Assembly (NCBI RefSeq): GCF_002775205.1
Contig: NC_036453.1
Location: 16,863,594 to 16,927,593, forward strand
Reading direction: 5' to 3'
Length of the DNA stretch: 64,000 nucleotides
Source of the DNA: Xiphophorus maculatus
Taxonomy: Eukaryota > Chordata > Actinopteri > Cyprinodontiformes > Poeciliidae
Below, in pieces: positions 37,801 to 43,304 of this stretch. The notes under the pieces are model-generated. The model was not told the origin of the DNA. It saw nothing but the letters and a program-made list of their open reading frames with translations, and made no database searches. How positions within the stretch are numbered: the stretch's first letter is position 1; each line of letters opens with the position of its first letter. A program made the translations under genes and the position numbers.

Positions 37801-39809
37801 CTCACTCAGCTTCCCAGACTCACACCCACACCCATCCCCAGGCCCACCCGTCTAAAGCCAGTGCCAGAATAGCACCCACCTCAGCGGAGCCTGTTGAGAA
37901 GCCGTGGGAAGCCATTAAACCCGTACAGCCGTGTAAAGAACCAGCCAAACACAATGACTCTTATGGACCCACTCCTCCTGTTCCCCCAGTTCGCACCTTG
38001 GAGAGCAAACTGGCCACTGCAGCACTTAGTCAGAGTGAAGCTTCCTATGAGATGTTCAGGGAAGGCCCTTCGGCTAGCCACCTGACAGAGGGTCTTTCCC
38101 ATCATCCTCTGTCTCCACGTAAACCCTCCTCTCACCAGCCAGCCTACATTTACCATGTTAAAGGAGAGCCCATCCTTATTGAAGCCCCAGGAGCGGCGTA
38201 CTACCACCAGAGGCCTGTTCCTCATCATTACCGCCCGGACAGTGTCACCCCACACTCCTACGTGTCCAAGTCTGAGCCTCAGATAACCTACAGTGCCCGA
38301 GCAGACAATAGGTACAGCACTTTAGGTCCCAGGTCCTACCACCACTCCATAAAGCTGAGAGGAACCCCCCGGGGTGTGCATGTCTCCCCAGGGCCGGATC
38401 ACCAGGGCTACAGCCATGACAGGACCCATGGCTATCCCACCATCCGCAGAGTCCACTCCTTCCACGTCCCGCCCACCATTCGCTCTGTCCCCATCCAGAG
38501 GACGGAAGTTCCACCGGAAGACGACATGTTCTTCCATCACCGGCCCGTTTATCAATGCAAGGTGTACCAGCAGCCTCCGCAGTCGTCATCCCAGACCGAC
38601 TACCACGTCACCCAGCTGCAGCCGTACTTTGAGAACGGCCGGGTGCAGTACCGCTACAGCCCATACTCTGGCTCTGTCCCGTTGGAGTCACCTTTCTATG
38701 ACATAGACCCTTACGGCACAATCCGAGTTAGGCACTTTCACTCCTACGGAGGTCGGGACGCCGGAGCTGCTGGAGGCCGGCCTGGTGGGAAGACGGCTGG
38801 TTACCACTACGTCTCCCGCCATGGACTGCCCCCTGGCAAAGAGCATGGCTTTGTCAGCAGAGACATGCCTCCTGGTCACGGGAGCAAGGAAGCTGCCGTG
38901 TTCCTGCCATGGGACCCGGAGGAGGCAGAGAAGCTTCGCATGCACTCGATCCGCAGGGAGAGCAGGGCCAGGATGAAGCTGAGAGGCCCTGTCCTCTCGC
39001 AGTACGACAACGTTGGTCTCTTTACACCAGCAGATATATCTGGGTATGAAACCTTGCACCTGCGTAGTAAGTCTGACCCTGGTAAAGCTGTGCTGCTTCC
39101 AGTGGAGAGCAAAGATGGACGCTACCTTCCCAGACACATGGTGTCTGACCCTGATGGGCTCGTCTACATGGAGACAGACAAGCATGTACTTGGCAGCGGA
39201 GTGGGAGACAAGTCAGACCTTTCTAAGCAAGCCGTTTCCAAGAAATGCCAGTCATCTCACTCTCTTCCTGCGTCTCACCAGTCAGACAGCAATCGGCATG
39301 AGCTCAAATACGAGAGCGGAGAAGACAAGCTGGGTGGCGACAGTGGCAGGTCCAAACACCGGCAGGAGCATCCCACCAACAGGCCCTTCCAGCCACGGTA
39401 CGAGTATCCTGATTCTGACCATCACCACCATGACAAGCTGAAGTCATCCGGTGGTTACCACGGTACTGACGAGCCTCCGCCCCGGGACCAACTGGCACGT
39501 TGCAAACCGGAGAGTTCCCACAGCGTCCGAGAAGAGCAGCACCTCAACCAGAGCAAAGCAGACCTGGACAGGGACTACAGCTACCAGAAACACAGCAACA
39601 AACCCACCCAGTCCCACTACGACAACCTGGATGATTACCACCCGGTACCTCAGCCTCAGGCCCCGGTCCAAAAACACGCAGGCTCCGGCTCCAGCTCATA
39701 CCCTGCCAACCCCAGCAGCAGGGCTTACTCCACGGCTCTGGGCCAGGGAGCCTTCATCCAGACTGAGCTAGGCCTGCAGAGGCCTGAGACAGAACTCCGT
39801 ACTGAATAA
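1798..39809 (+). CDS. arhgap32: Rho GTPase-activating protein 32 (PX-RICS / p250GAP), 5' end outside the window
   Basis: This gene encodes a GTPase-activating protein for Rho-family GTPases (Cdc42, Rac1, RhoA in mammals), acting at post-synaptic sites and in the early secretory pathway. Eighteen coding exons can be placed: 1798-1884, 3804-3941, 4761-4853, 6046-6168, 6790-6867, 8264-8345, 26921-27070, 28796-28898, 30237-30381, 30873-30955, 31264-31371, 32163-32308, 32394-32595, 33441-33586, 33671-33745, 34243-35055, 35867-36516 and 37635-39809. All have AG/GT borders, and the joined length (5,397 nt) is a multiple of three, giving 1,798 residues plus TAA. Order: PX, SH3, RhoGAP, long low-complexity tail. 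The last residues (ALGQGAF...PET) match the mammalian ARHGAP32 C terminus as I know it, which separates it from ARHGAP33. Teleosts can have a and b copies; I cannot say which this is. No disabling mutation was seen. Upstream exons are missing only because the window starts inside the gene. Confidence 0.95.
3304..3545 (+). mobile_element. Tc1-like transposon fragment (decayed)
   Basis: The stretch around 3319-3360 (GCTAATGAAAACCCA, then CAGTAAAAGTTCAATATT) resembles terminal sequence of a common teleost Tc1-like element. Positions 3415-3545 (AAGTGGAAGGAAAAAGTGT, GGTGCACCAGCAAC, CTGGAGTCAGGAGCCA) resemble its transposase-coding part. The same family is seen at 41740-42070. It is broken and cannot code. 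Confidence 0.6.
4854..6045. other. arhgap32 intron 3
   Basis: AT-rich intron with a short GT run (about 6000-6020) just before the next acceptor. I see no other feature in it. Confidence 0.6.
6046..8345 (+). CDS. arhgap32: arhgap32 exons 4-6 of the window: SH3 domain
   Basis: The exons are 6046-6168, 6790-6867 and 8264-8345. They begin with the PX-SH3 linker (VDNKGNHLLVHEES) and then encode the SH3 fold: AAHVIKRYIAQ, the acidic RT-loop DELSFE, VGDIVSVIDMPP, the tandem-tryptophan WWRGKHGFQ and VGFFPSECVELI. The third exon ends after one base of a codon (phase 1). It can therefore splice to exon 7 at 26921, giving the conserved PKPVSKKHGK, or to the candidate cassette exon at 10471. Confidence 0.94.
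7378..7459. mobile_element. 82-bp miniature inverted-repeat element, mariner/Tc1 type
   Basis: The two 27-bp ends are inverted repeats matching at 25 of 27 positions: TACAGTACAGAACAAAAGTT at the left against the complement of AACTTTTGGTCTGTACTGTA at the right. The outermost bases are TA, as expected for Tc1/mariner. The AAAAGTTTGGACAC core is a very common fish MITE motif. The centre is only about 28 bp, so it is non-autonomous. Confidence 0.85.
7560..7835 (-). repeat. dispersed AT-rich repeat (family with a second copy at 55355-55745)
   Basis: The segment contains GTATCACAAAACTGTACACAG and ATAAATGATAAACGATGCAA. Its complement matches the stretch near 55380-55610 (TTTATCATTTATCAT and TAAATGCAGTTACTGTGTGC), so the two copies are in opposite orientation. 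It looks like a non-autonomous DNA-transposon family of fish; no coding part is visible. Confidence 0.6.
9128..9690. repeat. degenerate tandem array with AAGTCATAAT-type unit
   Basis: A unit of about 20-25 bp of the form AGTCGTAATAATACAAGAAAAA recurs with many substitutions over about 560 bp. Copies of AGTCATAAT or AGTCGTAAT appear near 9180, 9237, 9567, 9610 and 9630. It is an AT-rich minisatellite in intron 6 of arhgap32; no function is suggested. Confidence 0.7.
10471..10545 (+). CDS. arhgap32: candidate 25-codon cassette exon of arhgap32
   Basis: A 75-nt open segment lies between an AG acceptor (TTGCATGCAG) and a donor (TTCAG|GTAGAC). It enters in phase 1 and leaves in phase 1, exactly the phase of the exon 6 to exon 7 junction, so inclusion would add 25 residues (starting DLEMESV, ending HYNLSS) between the SH3 and RhoGAP domains without changing the frame. 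The base composition is more GC-rich and codon-like than the surrounding intron. I do not know this segment from mammalian ARHGAP32, so the call rests on splice sites and phase. Confidence 0.45.
13330..13485 (+). repeat. left inverted terminal repeat of the DIRS element (156 bp)
   Basis: It is base-for-base the complement of 18893-19048. It contains the palindrome TGACGTCA at 13414-13421 and a TATAAA at 13449-13454, so it carries the same promoter elements as the right copy but points rightward into the 3' end of the coding region, antisense to the DIRS ORFs. Confidence 0.93.
13530..13621 (+). repeat. DIRS internal complementary region (ICR)
   Basis: Positions 13530-13585 are the exact complement of the left outer end (13284-13339), and 13583-13621 are the exact complement of the right outer end (19032-19070). 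The two halves overlap by GTT at 13583-13585. The segment thus stores the sequence of a circle joint between the element's two ends, the template that DIRS elements use to regenerate their non-identical termini. Confidence 0.93.
13682..14743 (-). CDS. DIRS tyrosine recombinase (about 353 aa from the proposed start)
   Basis: It inserts the circular DNA copy by site-specific recombination. The same frame is open from 17098 (1,138 codons), but recombinase-like sequence starts only after about residue 786 of that frame (MGLACERVN). I therefore propose the ATG at 14743, 25 nt before the end of the RT ORF. An N-terminal core-binding domain (STRSAYEGKWRAFEGWC) precedes the catalytic residues, numbered in the long frame: R949 (STKRVSDIQ), H1081-x-x-R1084 (HSTRG), W1107 and the nucleophile Y1117 (TRFYRLDV). 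All are present. The internal complementary region lies just downstream of its stop. Confidence 0.88.
   Translation of the reverse strand: MGLACERVNLAASGLPQNVIDTIQSARAVSTRSAYEGKWRAFEGWCGKTMFSAIQSPVSVILTFLQELLDKGLAFSTVKVYLAAISACHVGFGDKTVGQHPLVCQFMKGARRLRPVSKSLTPSWDLPMVLDALSHVPFEPLEQAELKVLSFKTALLVALVSTKRVSDIQAFSVNPSCMRFTEQNHKVLLKTNPAYIPKVFNPALPCRPLELMAFCPPPFSSQEHERLHTLCPVRALQIYVKKTAGFRKSEQLFVSWASPHKGKPLTKQRLSHWVVGAIAMAYQSKGLAPPAGLRAHSTRGMASSWALFQGIPLEDICDAASWATPHTFTRFYRLDVTAPTLAHTVLGVGSTLG
14719..17028 (-). CDS. DIRS reverse transcriptase-RNase H (769 aa)
   Basis: The polyprotein copies the element's RNA into DNA and degrades the RNA strand. The RT domain spans about residues 225-360: RYFLVPKKGGGLRPILDLR, then SVDLKDAYFHIPI with the first catalytic Asp, LVLPFGLSLSPRVF, and the active-site box YIDD at 344-347. 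RNase H follows with D511 (TTDASLIGWG), E543 (INCLELQAV) and D568 (VRTDNTTV). There is no integrase or protease, as expected for DIRS. The N-terminal 200 residues are unassigned. The ORF is intact and overlaps the recombinase frame by about 25 nt at its end, so the recombinase is probably made by reinitiation or frameshifting. Confidence 0.93.
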   Translation of the reverse strand: MKPRSGQFKRPAEPALELAVQSRTKRRKLTHGQSSVEPELWPESTHQCTNTHQCLKTQISPFTTNSIKLFPGAHPGQEPRAQPKQRNIMKMTLGQNVAVRLHMGPTGGALAPPLAYSAALSLKETADRQQLQLAQPARNNAFTEALPSPLARKVQLWRACGASNWVIKTVSRGYRLQFGTAPPRFKGIVQSYARGEHARILQGEIISLQNKNAIRLVPQEHSRDGFYSRYFLVPKKGGGLRPILDLRALNAYLRRYTFRMLTHAALIRFVRRGDWFISVDLKDAYFHIPIYPPHRKYLRFAFQGKMYEYLVLPFGLSLSPRVFVKCTEAAVAPLREKGIRLATYIDDWLIAAQSPVELMAHATMLISHLAALGFTINWEKSILTPVQTITFIGMSLNSEEFRARLSAERLKAFQACLAVFRRGALVKFRLCHRLLGLMASALSVITFGRLHMRPFQRWVASLNLSLIRHAHRKVIVSGTCARALSPWKHTAFLNTGVAMGTILTRKVVTTDASLIGWGATHEGMMVNGVWSSQTRTAHINCLELQAVLLALRHFLPSIRGHHVLVRTDNTTVVAYINRQGGLRSHHLHMLAHRLIVWTSSRLLSLRATHVPGVMNRGADLLSRGNPRYKEWRLHSGVVTQIWQRYGQAEVDLFASEENTQCPSFFSLTEEGAPLGLDALAHEWPPVLLYAFPPLELIIPTLARVRERKHSLILVAPRWPGKHWVAEIFQSLQGEPWQLPLRRDLLTQARGELFHPHPERLALWAWLVKG
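17114..18634 (-). CDS. DIRS ORF1, Gag-like protein (506 aa)
   Basis: This is the first ORF of the element in the direction of transcription, with its ATG about 260 nt downstream of the predicted start site. It should supply the nucleic-acid-binding particle protein. The N terminus has a Cys/His cluster (C11, C13, H23, C26, C29, H34, C45, C48) that could bind zinc. The next section is acidic and serine-rich, the middle is helical, and the C terminus is basic (KKKRRAT). Its position before RT-RNase H and its length suit a DIRS Gag; Gag sequences vary, so the assignment rests on position. The stop lies 13-16 nt before the Met that opens the recombinase frame. Confidence 0.85.
   Translation of the reverse strand: MDRTKLPTKTCTCGNLIAGADTHSVCASCLGPQHAQDGLASPAGCEHCARLSIKTRRRRLARQASLSEADPVLGVSNPPPPVLASTDEGELPLAQASWGDQLDAVAPLLDLEEDGADLPVFSDFAGAESDSEVESVSLGSDDYEQDGETFSIPLAAKPTETGETRYSGPPNPTASDLHDVCRRAAAKLGIEWPETPAETTTSRYEGKRLPKAKSSTRQLLPVFPECLEEATRSWSNPLTAKNPVLGGSALDWTGVEDSGFFRLPPVEPQLAFHLHPSQKSTMTAAGPTLPFKADSFQSALNEKSYKAVAASVKALNASSLLLAYQAELQEQMAGAATADLWDELCVVTDLCLRLHRNAVQASGRAMALMVTQERARWLNLSSLSQREKNQLLDTPVDPKGLFGPTVAAMQKRCEEKKKEGEALQLCLPRRAQPPLSAAPRQTFAQATTRPGYRIPKRHPQQQSADQSQGKQIELKGAWGRKPFTPPVTSGTKPPATASAKKKRRAT
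18893..19048 (-). repeat. right inverted terminal repeat of the DIRS element (156 bp)
   Basis: It is the exact inverted copy of 13330-13485 and lies upstream of the Gag-like ORF. Outside it are 22 unique terminal bases up to 19070, which differ from the 46 outer bases at the left end. That asymmetry is normal for DIRS elements, where the internal region stores both outer ends. Confidence 0.93.
18924..18964 (-). promoter_or_regulatory. promoter of the DIRS coding strand: CRE-type palindrome and TATA box
   Basis: Reading the minus strand, TGACGTCA (18957-18964, a perfect CREB/ATF-type site) is followed 27 bp downstream by TATAAA (18924-18929). Transcription would start near 18890-18900, and the Gag-like ATG is at 18634. 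The calls rest on consensus matching only. Confidence 0.6.
19546..21699. other. arhgap32 intron 6, middle part
   Basis: AT-rich intron. The first bases (CTTTTGCAAGCCACT) continue the Tc1-like remnant into which the hAT-like element inserted. I see no gene or further recognisable element. Confidence 0.55.
21700..21911 (+). promoter_or_regulatory. arhgap32: probable internal promoter and non-coding first exon for the short arhgap32 (RICS) isoform
   Basis: A GC/CpG-rich island interrupts AT-rich intron: CTGCGGCGCGCTCTCTCTCC near 21724, the palindromic CCAATTGG near 21801-21808, and a purine-rich tail ending GGTATGGTGAAGAG|GTAGG with a good donor at 21912. Mammalian ARHGAP32 makes a short isoform without PX and SH3 that starts at the Met of MKSRPTKQ. 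The same Met is at 26965 in exon 7, about 5 kb downstream, so this exon would splice there as 5' UTR. The exact start site cannot be read. Confidence 0.5.
21912..26920. other. arhgap32 intron 6, right part
   Basis: Mostly AT-rich intron. Around 23240-23800 there is dispersed-repeat-like sequence (GGGCCCCAAAAAGCTTTGG, GGACCGGCCCTG). Short ORFs at 22515-22751 and 22932-23186 show no family I recognise. No further exon of arhgap32 was found. Confidence 0.5.
26921..32308 (+). CDS. arhgap32: arhgap32 exons 7-12 of the window: RhoGAP domain
   Basis: The exons are 26921-27070, 28796-28898, 30237-30381, 30873-30955, 31264-31371 and 32163-32308. Exon 7 holds the linker KKHGKLITFLRSFMKSRPTK with the candidate start Met of the short isoform (26965), then the RhoGAP opening FGCDLGEHL. 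Exon 8 has GVVDGIYRLSG with the catalytic arginine finger encoded at 28861-28863. The later exons carry LCKLYFRELPNPLLTYQLY, the helix NLAIVWAPNLLR and the end of the fold (VVVEFILNHVDVLF). All phases agree (1-1, 1-0, 0-0, 0-2, 2-1 and so on through the joints). Every key RhoGAP residue I can check is present. Confidence 0.95.
27071..28795. other. arhgap32 intron 7
   Basis: Besides the miniature element at 27461-27799 it is unremarkable AT-rich intron. Confidence 0.55.
27461..27799. mobile_element. hAT-like miniature element in an arhgap32 intron
   Basis: The ends TAGGGCTGAAAC and the complement of CAGATCAGTCCTA resemble each other (TAGGGCTGA against TAGGACTGA). The interior is rich in ATTAAT/AATTGG as in the common teleost repeat of the 'AGGGCTG...CAGCCCT' type. 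It has no ORF and no clear target duplication. Confidence 0.6.
28899..30236. other. arhgap32 intron 8
   Basis: AT-rich intron; I see no repeat or gene in it. Confidence 0.55.
31372..32162. other. arhgap32 intron 11
   Basis: AT-rich intron; nothing recognised. The shorter introns at 30382-30872 and 30956-31263 are likewise plain. Confidence 0.55.
32394..33745 (+). CDS. arhgap32: arhgap32 exons 13-15 of the window: linker after RhoGAP
   Basis: The exons are 32394-32595, 33441-33586 and 33671-33745. They encode the conserved stretch LSRPKSLLVSSPSTKLLSLE, then EAQARTQAQINSP and ALQGKFHTVIEFP. Next come the basic KKSPVGSWRSFFNLGKSSS with KRKLQRNPSEPSE, and TLRSAKSEESLSSLHNVE. These match mammalian ARHGAP32 closely and are rich in Ser flanked by basic residues, as expected for phosphorylation and 14-3-3 sites. 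The intron at 32596-33440 contains a miniature element. Confidence 0.93.
32749..33350. mobile_element. hAT-like miniature element (about 600 bp)
   Basis: The ends are inverted: AAAGGGGTTGTATTATG at the left and CATAATCCCTCCCCTTT at the right, matching at most positions. The inner text (GACCGAGGGCC, CCCAGCTCCTTCCGAC) is of a type widespread in teleost introns. It has no ORF. Confidence 0.65.
33800..34207. mobile_element. miniature element with TAGAGATGC termini
   Basis: TAGAGATGC at 33800-33808 and its exact complement GCATCTCTA at 34199-34207 bound an AT-rich segment with repeated AAAAATCG and GAATCAAAT motifs. It has the form of a non-autonomous hAT element. No ORF, and no clear target duplication. 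Confidence 0.6.
34243..35055 (+). CDS. arhgap32: arhgap32 exon 16 of the window
   Basis: The 813-nt exon (phase 2 in, phase 1 out) opens with PRRPRSSSDALSASFNGELL and carries the conserved DVDLSPPDIGMASLDFDPMS followed by FQCS. It then runs through Ser/Pro-rich, probably disordered sequence with LLSADRS and SPPPMPKESPP. The first third follows mammalian ARHGAP32 closely and the rest is less conserved. Confidence 0.93.
35118..35689. mobile_element. non-autonomous DNA transposon with 17-bp perfect termini
   Basis: TGTGTTCAGACCGAACG at 35118-35134 is exactly inverted at 35673-35689. The 572-bp element is GC-richer than the intron, contains GCGTC/GACGC-type subterminal repeats and has no coding capacity. 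It fills most of the intron between exons 16 and 17. The class (PIF/Harbinger or hAT) cannot be settled because I see no clear target duplication. Confidence 0.75.
35867..36516 (+). CDS. arhgap32: arhgap32 exon 17 of the window: proline-rich segment
   Basis: The 650-nt exon (phase 2 in, phase 0 out) encodes the polyproline stretch APPPPPPPKNAARMLALALA followed by ESAQQ, nearly the same in mammalian ARHGAP32 and a likely SH3-binding site. A long Ser/Thr/Pro-rich disordered section follows. The reading frame stays open through the donor for about 100 bases, so the donor (TCTGAG|GTAAAT) and the phase of the next exon decide the end. Confidence 0.92.
36517..37634. repeat. arhgap32 intron 17 with a dispersed-repeat fragment
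   Basis: Positions about 36743-36835 (GTTTATTTGCGTAGCGCATC, then GAAGTTCAAAGTACCTTACA) match the common teleost repeat containing 'TTATATAGCACATTTC...TTCAAAGTGCTTTACA'. The rest is plain intron. Confidence 0.55.
37635..39809 (+). CDS. arhgap32: arhgap32 terminal coding exon (724 codons plus stop)
   Basis: The exon starts at ATGAAAGCTGAG after TTGTCAG (phase 0) and ends at TAA 39807-39809. The first part is Gln/Pro/His-rich. Conserved blocks then follow in mammalian order: YPTIRRVHSFHVPPTIRSVP, IQRTEVPPEDD, DYHVTQLQPYFENGRVQYRY, the SIRRESRARMKLRGPVLSQY box, LHLRSKSDPGK, YDNLDDYHPVPQ and the C-terminal AYSTALGQGAF. The YDN/YET-type tyrosines and the many Ser/Thr fit a scaffold tail that is phosphorylated and binds SH2/SH3 and post-synaptic partners. 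No frame damage. Confidence 0.95.
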   Translation: MKAEDCASAKILPKPSEQPPPTAQKPIRQPVSLPQIQPQTLLHNQVHTQPRLPPQPHSASQTHTHTHPQAHPSKASARIAPTSAEPVEKPWEAIKPVQPCKEPAKHNDSYGPTPPVPPVRTLESKLATAALSQSEASYEMFREGPSASHLTEGLSHHPLSPRKPSSHQPAYIYHVKGEPILIEAPGAAYYHQRPVPHHYRPDSVTPHSYVSKSEPQITYSARADNRYSTLGPRSYHHSIKLRGTPRGVHVSPGPDHQGYSHDRTHGYPTIRRVHSFHVPPTIRSVPIQRTEVPPEDDMFFHHRPVYQCKVYQQPPQSSSQTDYHVTQLQPYFENGRVQYRYSPYSGSVPLESPFYDIDPYGTIRVRHFHSYGGRDAGAAGGRPGGKTAGYHYVSRHGLPPGKEHGFVSRDMPPGHGSKEAAVFLPWDPEEAEKLRMHSIRRESRARMKLRGPVLSQYDNVGLFTPADISGYETLHLRSKSDPGKAVLLPVESKDGRYLPRHMVSDPDGLVYMETDKHVLGSGVGDKSDLSKQAVSKKCQSSHSLPASHQSDSNRHELKYESGEDKLGGDSGRSKHRQEHPTNRPFQPRYEYPDSDHHHHDKLKSSGGYHGTDEPPPRDQLARCKPESSHSVREEQHLNQSKADLDRDYSYQKHSNKPTQSHYDNLDDYHPVPQPQAPVQKHAGSGSSSYPANPSSRAYSTALGQGAFIQTELGLQRPETELRTE

Positions 39810-41180
39810 AGCTTTTGGGTGGGAAGGGGAAACAAACTGTTATGGGTGAGCAGACTCTGCAGGACAGTGGACTGCTAGAACCCTCATATTTTTGCTTTTT
39901 CTGTATTTTTTATGAATTGTAAAGAATATTGCAAGGCTTTTTACTGAGTCCTGAATGTACCTGAAATTATTGTCCATGAGGTCACAGTACTGTGACTGAC
40001 TGAGACTGTAGCCAATTATAAATGTATATAAGAAAGACGTAAGGTACTTTTAGCAGGAACCCCAAAAATGTAAAATATATACTATATATATAGATATATA
40101 AATATATGTTCTACAAATGAAATCACTAATAAAAGGGATTTTTAGTTGACTTTTTTAGGTGTGGAGCTGGGCATGAGAATCAACTGGAAATAAGATTTGC
40201 ATTTTAGTAATTCATGATCAGTTGTGTGTAGATCTCTTGTTGTGTTCTGTCTGGATGTTACAGCACAACGTAAAAGGACACCCTCCCCTCCCGGTACCAA
40301 CACAAGAAGATGGTTCTGTGTGTCCATGTTGGCTTTGATGAGTGGAAGATGTGACATGGAGCTACTTGGGTTGTCGCAGTGGTTATCAATGTCTTACTCT
40401 TTCTGTTACTGTGCCATTTTTTAAGGTAGCGTTACTCTAAACTGTTTTCAGTGGCTTTTTTTTGGGAATCTTTCAGTACTTGTGTGTTTTCTGTTGGAAG
40501 AGGGACCAAAGACTTGGCACAGTTGTTGCACATATGAGGTAAAGATGGGAAAGTGGATGAAAATTGTAGCTTCTGAAGTTTAAAATGGTGTTTGTTTGTT
40601 TTTATTCATTGTACTTTCAGGTACTAGACTAATTGATTAAAGCTGAAACAATGTCTTCTCATAGAACATGATGAAAATGTTGCTGCTGCTTTGTGGGAAA
40701 ACCAATTTGTTAATGAGCCTTAAAATTTTGTTCCTGGAGAATCGTACATTGTTTACTGATACTGTTAACGACAGAAATGATGTTCACCACTTTAAAGCAG
40801 GTTTAGTTTTAAGATATTTTAGTTGGTTTGAGATTTTAAATACTGAGGGAATGTTTTTCTTTTTACTTTTCTTCAAATAGTGTGTTGGTCCATGGTTTTC
40901 AGGCTAGAGATAGATGTATAGTACATCCATCCATTAGTCTAATACAAGGCCCTCTGGGCCAGCATAATGGATGGCATACAGTATAAACCCAATATGTTTA
41001 AATCCAGGTGTACTCTGTAACAGTTCAACTTCTATATTGCTTGCAGGTTTTGCCCCTCTTGCCTTATCTAAAGCCTCTACCCTCTCAGATGGGCTGTTAC
41101 AGTAAGGCACTGTGTACTTGAATGTGAAAAAACTCATTTCAAACTGGAGGAGCCTAAAGTCAGACATAAAATAAATAAAG
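39810..41180 (+). other. arhgap32: arhgap32 3' untranslated region with alternative poly(A) signals
   Basis: AATAAA occurs at the stop codon itself, at 40128-40133, and twice at 41170-41179. The last pair is followed by a T-rich stretch (GGGTTTTTTATTATGATG) and is a good candidate for the distal end. The region is T-rich with runs of TATA near 40080-40110. Confidence 0.6.
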
Positions 41181-41597
41181 GTGTTCAGGAATTGCTCAGC
41201 TTGATGGGTTTTTTATTATGATGTTTGTGTATTTTGTACTGCCATTCATTCAGAATGAGAGTTCTAGCAAAAGGACAAAAAGCTTCATCAATGGTTCTGT
41301 TGTTTTCCACTGTCTCCGGTTGGGTTGGGGAACTATTGGGTCCTGGTACCTGGTACCCAAGTGTGTAAAGAGGGGATGAACTCTTGGGGAGTTCATCTCA
41401 AGAATGAACTGGCGTTCATTATTGGGGATACCAAGATGTTTCCAGGCCAGATCAAATATGTACACGTACATCTGAAAAAATTTAGATTAAAAGTCAAATA
41501 GTACTTCCCAGTCATAAAAATATATTATCTAGAATCATGACAAATAGAGCAATATATTCTAATCGTTTCTTGTAATTTTACTGATTATGGCCTACAG

Positions 41598-41738
41598 ATC
41601 CGTCCATCCATCCATTTCCTTACACCCTTCTCCCATTGGGGTCAGGAGAGGTGCCAGTGCCTATCTCCAGAGGTCAACCGGCTAGAGGCAGGGCACACCT
41701 TGGACAGGTTACCAGTTTCTCGCAAGGCTTGCAGATAA
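41598..41738 (+). repeat. dispersed teleost repeat (CCATCCATCCATTTCC type)
   Basis: GTCCATCCATCCATTTCCTT, then CACCCTTCTCCCATTGGGG and GTGCCTATCTCCAGAGG, GGCAGGGCACACCTTGGACA: the same text recurs throughout percomorph genomes. No coding capacity. Confidence 0.7.
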
Positions 41739-41739
41739 A

Positions 41740-42070
41740 CAAAATTCAGTACCTCAGAAAAATAGAATACAGTTGAAACTCAAGGTATCACACCCCAATT
41801 AACTCAAAACACCTGCAAAGGTTTCCTGAACCATTAAACGGTGAGTCAACTACAATCATGAGGAAGACTTCTGACTGGACAGGTGTCCAGGAAACGGGTA
41901 TGGACACCCTTCACAAGCAGGGGAAGCCATAAAAAGTCACTGCTGTAGAAGCTGGTTTTTCACAGAGTTCTGCATCCAAGCATTATAGATATAAAATTGA
42001 GTGGAAGACGGAAGAAGTGTGATGGGAAAAATGCATCCTTGAACTGCAGCCTTGAGAGGATCGTCAATTA
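41740..42070 (+). mobile_element. Tc1-like transposon fragment (5' part)
   Basis: It contains terminal text (AAAATTCAGTACCTCAGAAA), the leader AACTCAAAACACCTGCAAAG, and the start of a transposase reading frame (AATCATGAGGAAGACTTCTG; GGTGTCCAGGAAACGGGTATGG). It ends in GCAGCCTTGAGAGGATCGTC, beyond which it decays. It is frame-broken and non-functional. The copy at 3304-3545 is related. Confidence 0.7.
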
Positions 42071-43100
42071 ATCAATCAAATTCCAGAAGAGTCACCGCAC
42101 GCACACCAATATGGGCTACACGTAGTAATGATCTGTGAATTAAAGGATCCTGTGATATGTCATAATTTGAGTTGACAAACAACGATGCAGTGAAAATATT
42201 TCCATACACATGTAACATTACAAAGTGCTGCAAATTAATCGGAACAGTTGTGTAATGCTAATCTGAGGCTGCATCAGAGTAACAGTTTCAAATCTAATTT
42301 TTAATGTAGATTTTGACATCTTCAGCATTTCGCACAGATCAACACCAGCCAGCAGTTTCATGAGGGTGGGGAGTTACAGAGCCTTGGGGTTCGCAGGAGA
42401 CTACTTAGTCAGATTTGCCTCTCTTTCTGGACCAGAAAACCCAGATTTATCTTGATTTCAGCGTTATGCTCAAAATTTGTACATATACTGCCATCTGAAA
42501 TAACCCCAAACTTCCCAGAATAAACCATCATGGCAATTTATGCCCGACTACTTCAGTAAAAACTCCAGAAAAATAGGTTAAAACAGGTTAACCTGGAAAT
42601 TCTGGCTTAAACCCTGGTTTTAGTTTTAACAGTCCCCGGAAGAGTAAGAACTGACAGCAACTTCACAAGTAAACCATATAAAAAAGAAAAAACAAAACCC
42701 TGGAGTTGAAGCCGAGTCATTATGAGCAGCTTGTTAATCTGTGCAAATGTTTATGATTATGAATCATTCAGCTGCTTTAAATACCAACGCGATAAATATG
42801 GTGGTATCCACTATTTCCTGTTCTGTTTTACACGGGGCTATTAAACCTTAAAGATGCCCTTCCCATTTTTTTTACTACAGAGCTCATTTTACTCCACCCT
42901 TCAATCAAAAGTTTACAATCTGCTTGTATATCGCCATACTGTTAATATTGTTGCTTTTTTAGGAGCCTTTTATGTACTTCGACACTTCCTGTTGTGACGA
43001 CGTTTGAAATTGTGAAAAACGTTAGTTATCAAAACACTATTAATTTATAAATTAAGCCTTCTCTATTGAATTGTGATTTTTTTTCCCCGCCACCCCCGAC
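42071..43100. other. intergenic region between arhgap32 and the H3.3 gene
   Basis: AT-rich; I see no gene or clear repeat in it. The GC content rises just before the H3.3 first exon. Confidence 0.5.
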
Positions 43101-43159
43101 CCTCTCCGCCACGCTTTAGGTGAAAAAGTTTCAGTGTTTACAAATGTTGGCATTGCATT

Positions 43160-43304
43160 GTGGGAGTAAAGATGATTGACACCGGCGCCATTTTGCTCCT
43201 GCTCGCTCCGCTTCCATTGTGTGAGAGATAGTAAATATCTGACACTGCCACACAACCACAACACACTGAAACGCTGCGAAGCGAAAGCCGACAATTCAGC
43301 CCCG
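43160..43304 (+). promoter_or_regulatory. H3.3 gene core promoter and non-coding exon 1
   Basis: GCATTGTGGGAGTAAAGATG, then ATTGACACCGGCGCCATTTTG lead into an untranslated segment rich in CACAACC/ACACACTGAAACGC. It ends at CAGCCCCG|GTATGT (43304). The donor joins the coding exon at 45497, which carries 16 nt of 5' UTR. There is no TATA box, as usual for replication-independent H3.3 genes. The exact start site is not readable. Confidence 0.6.
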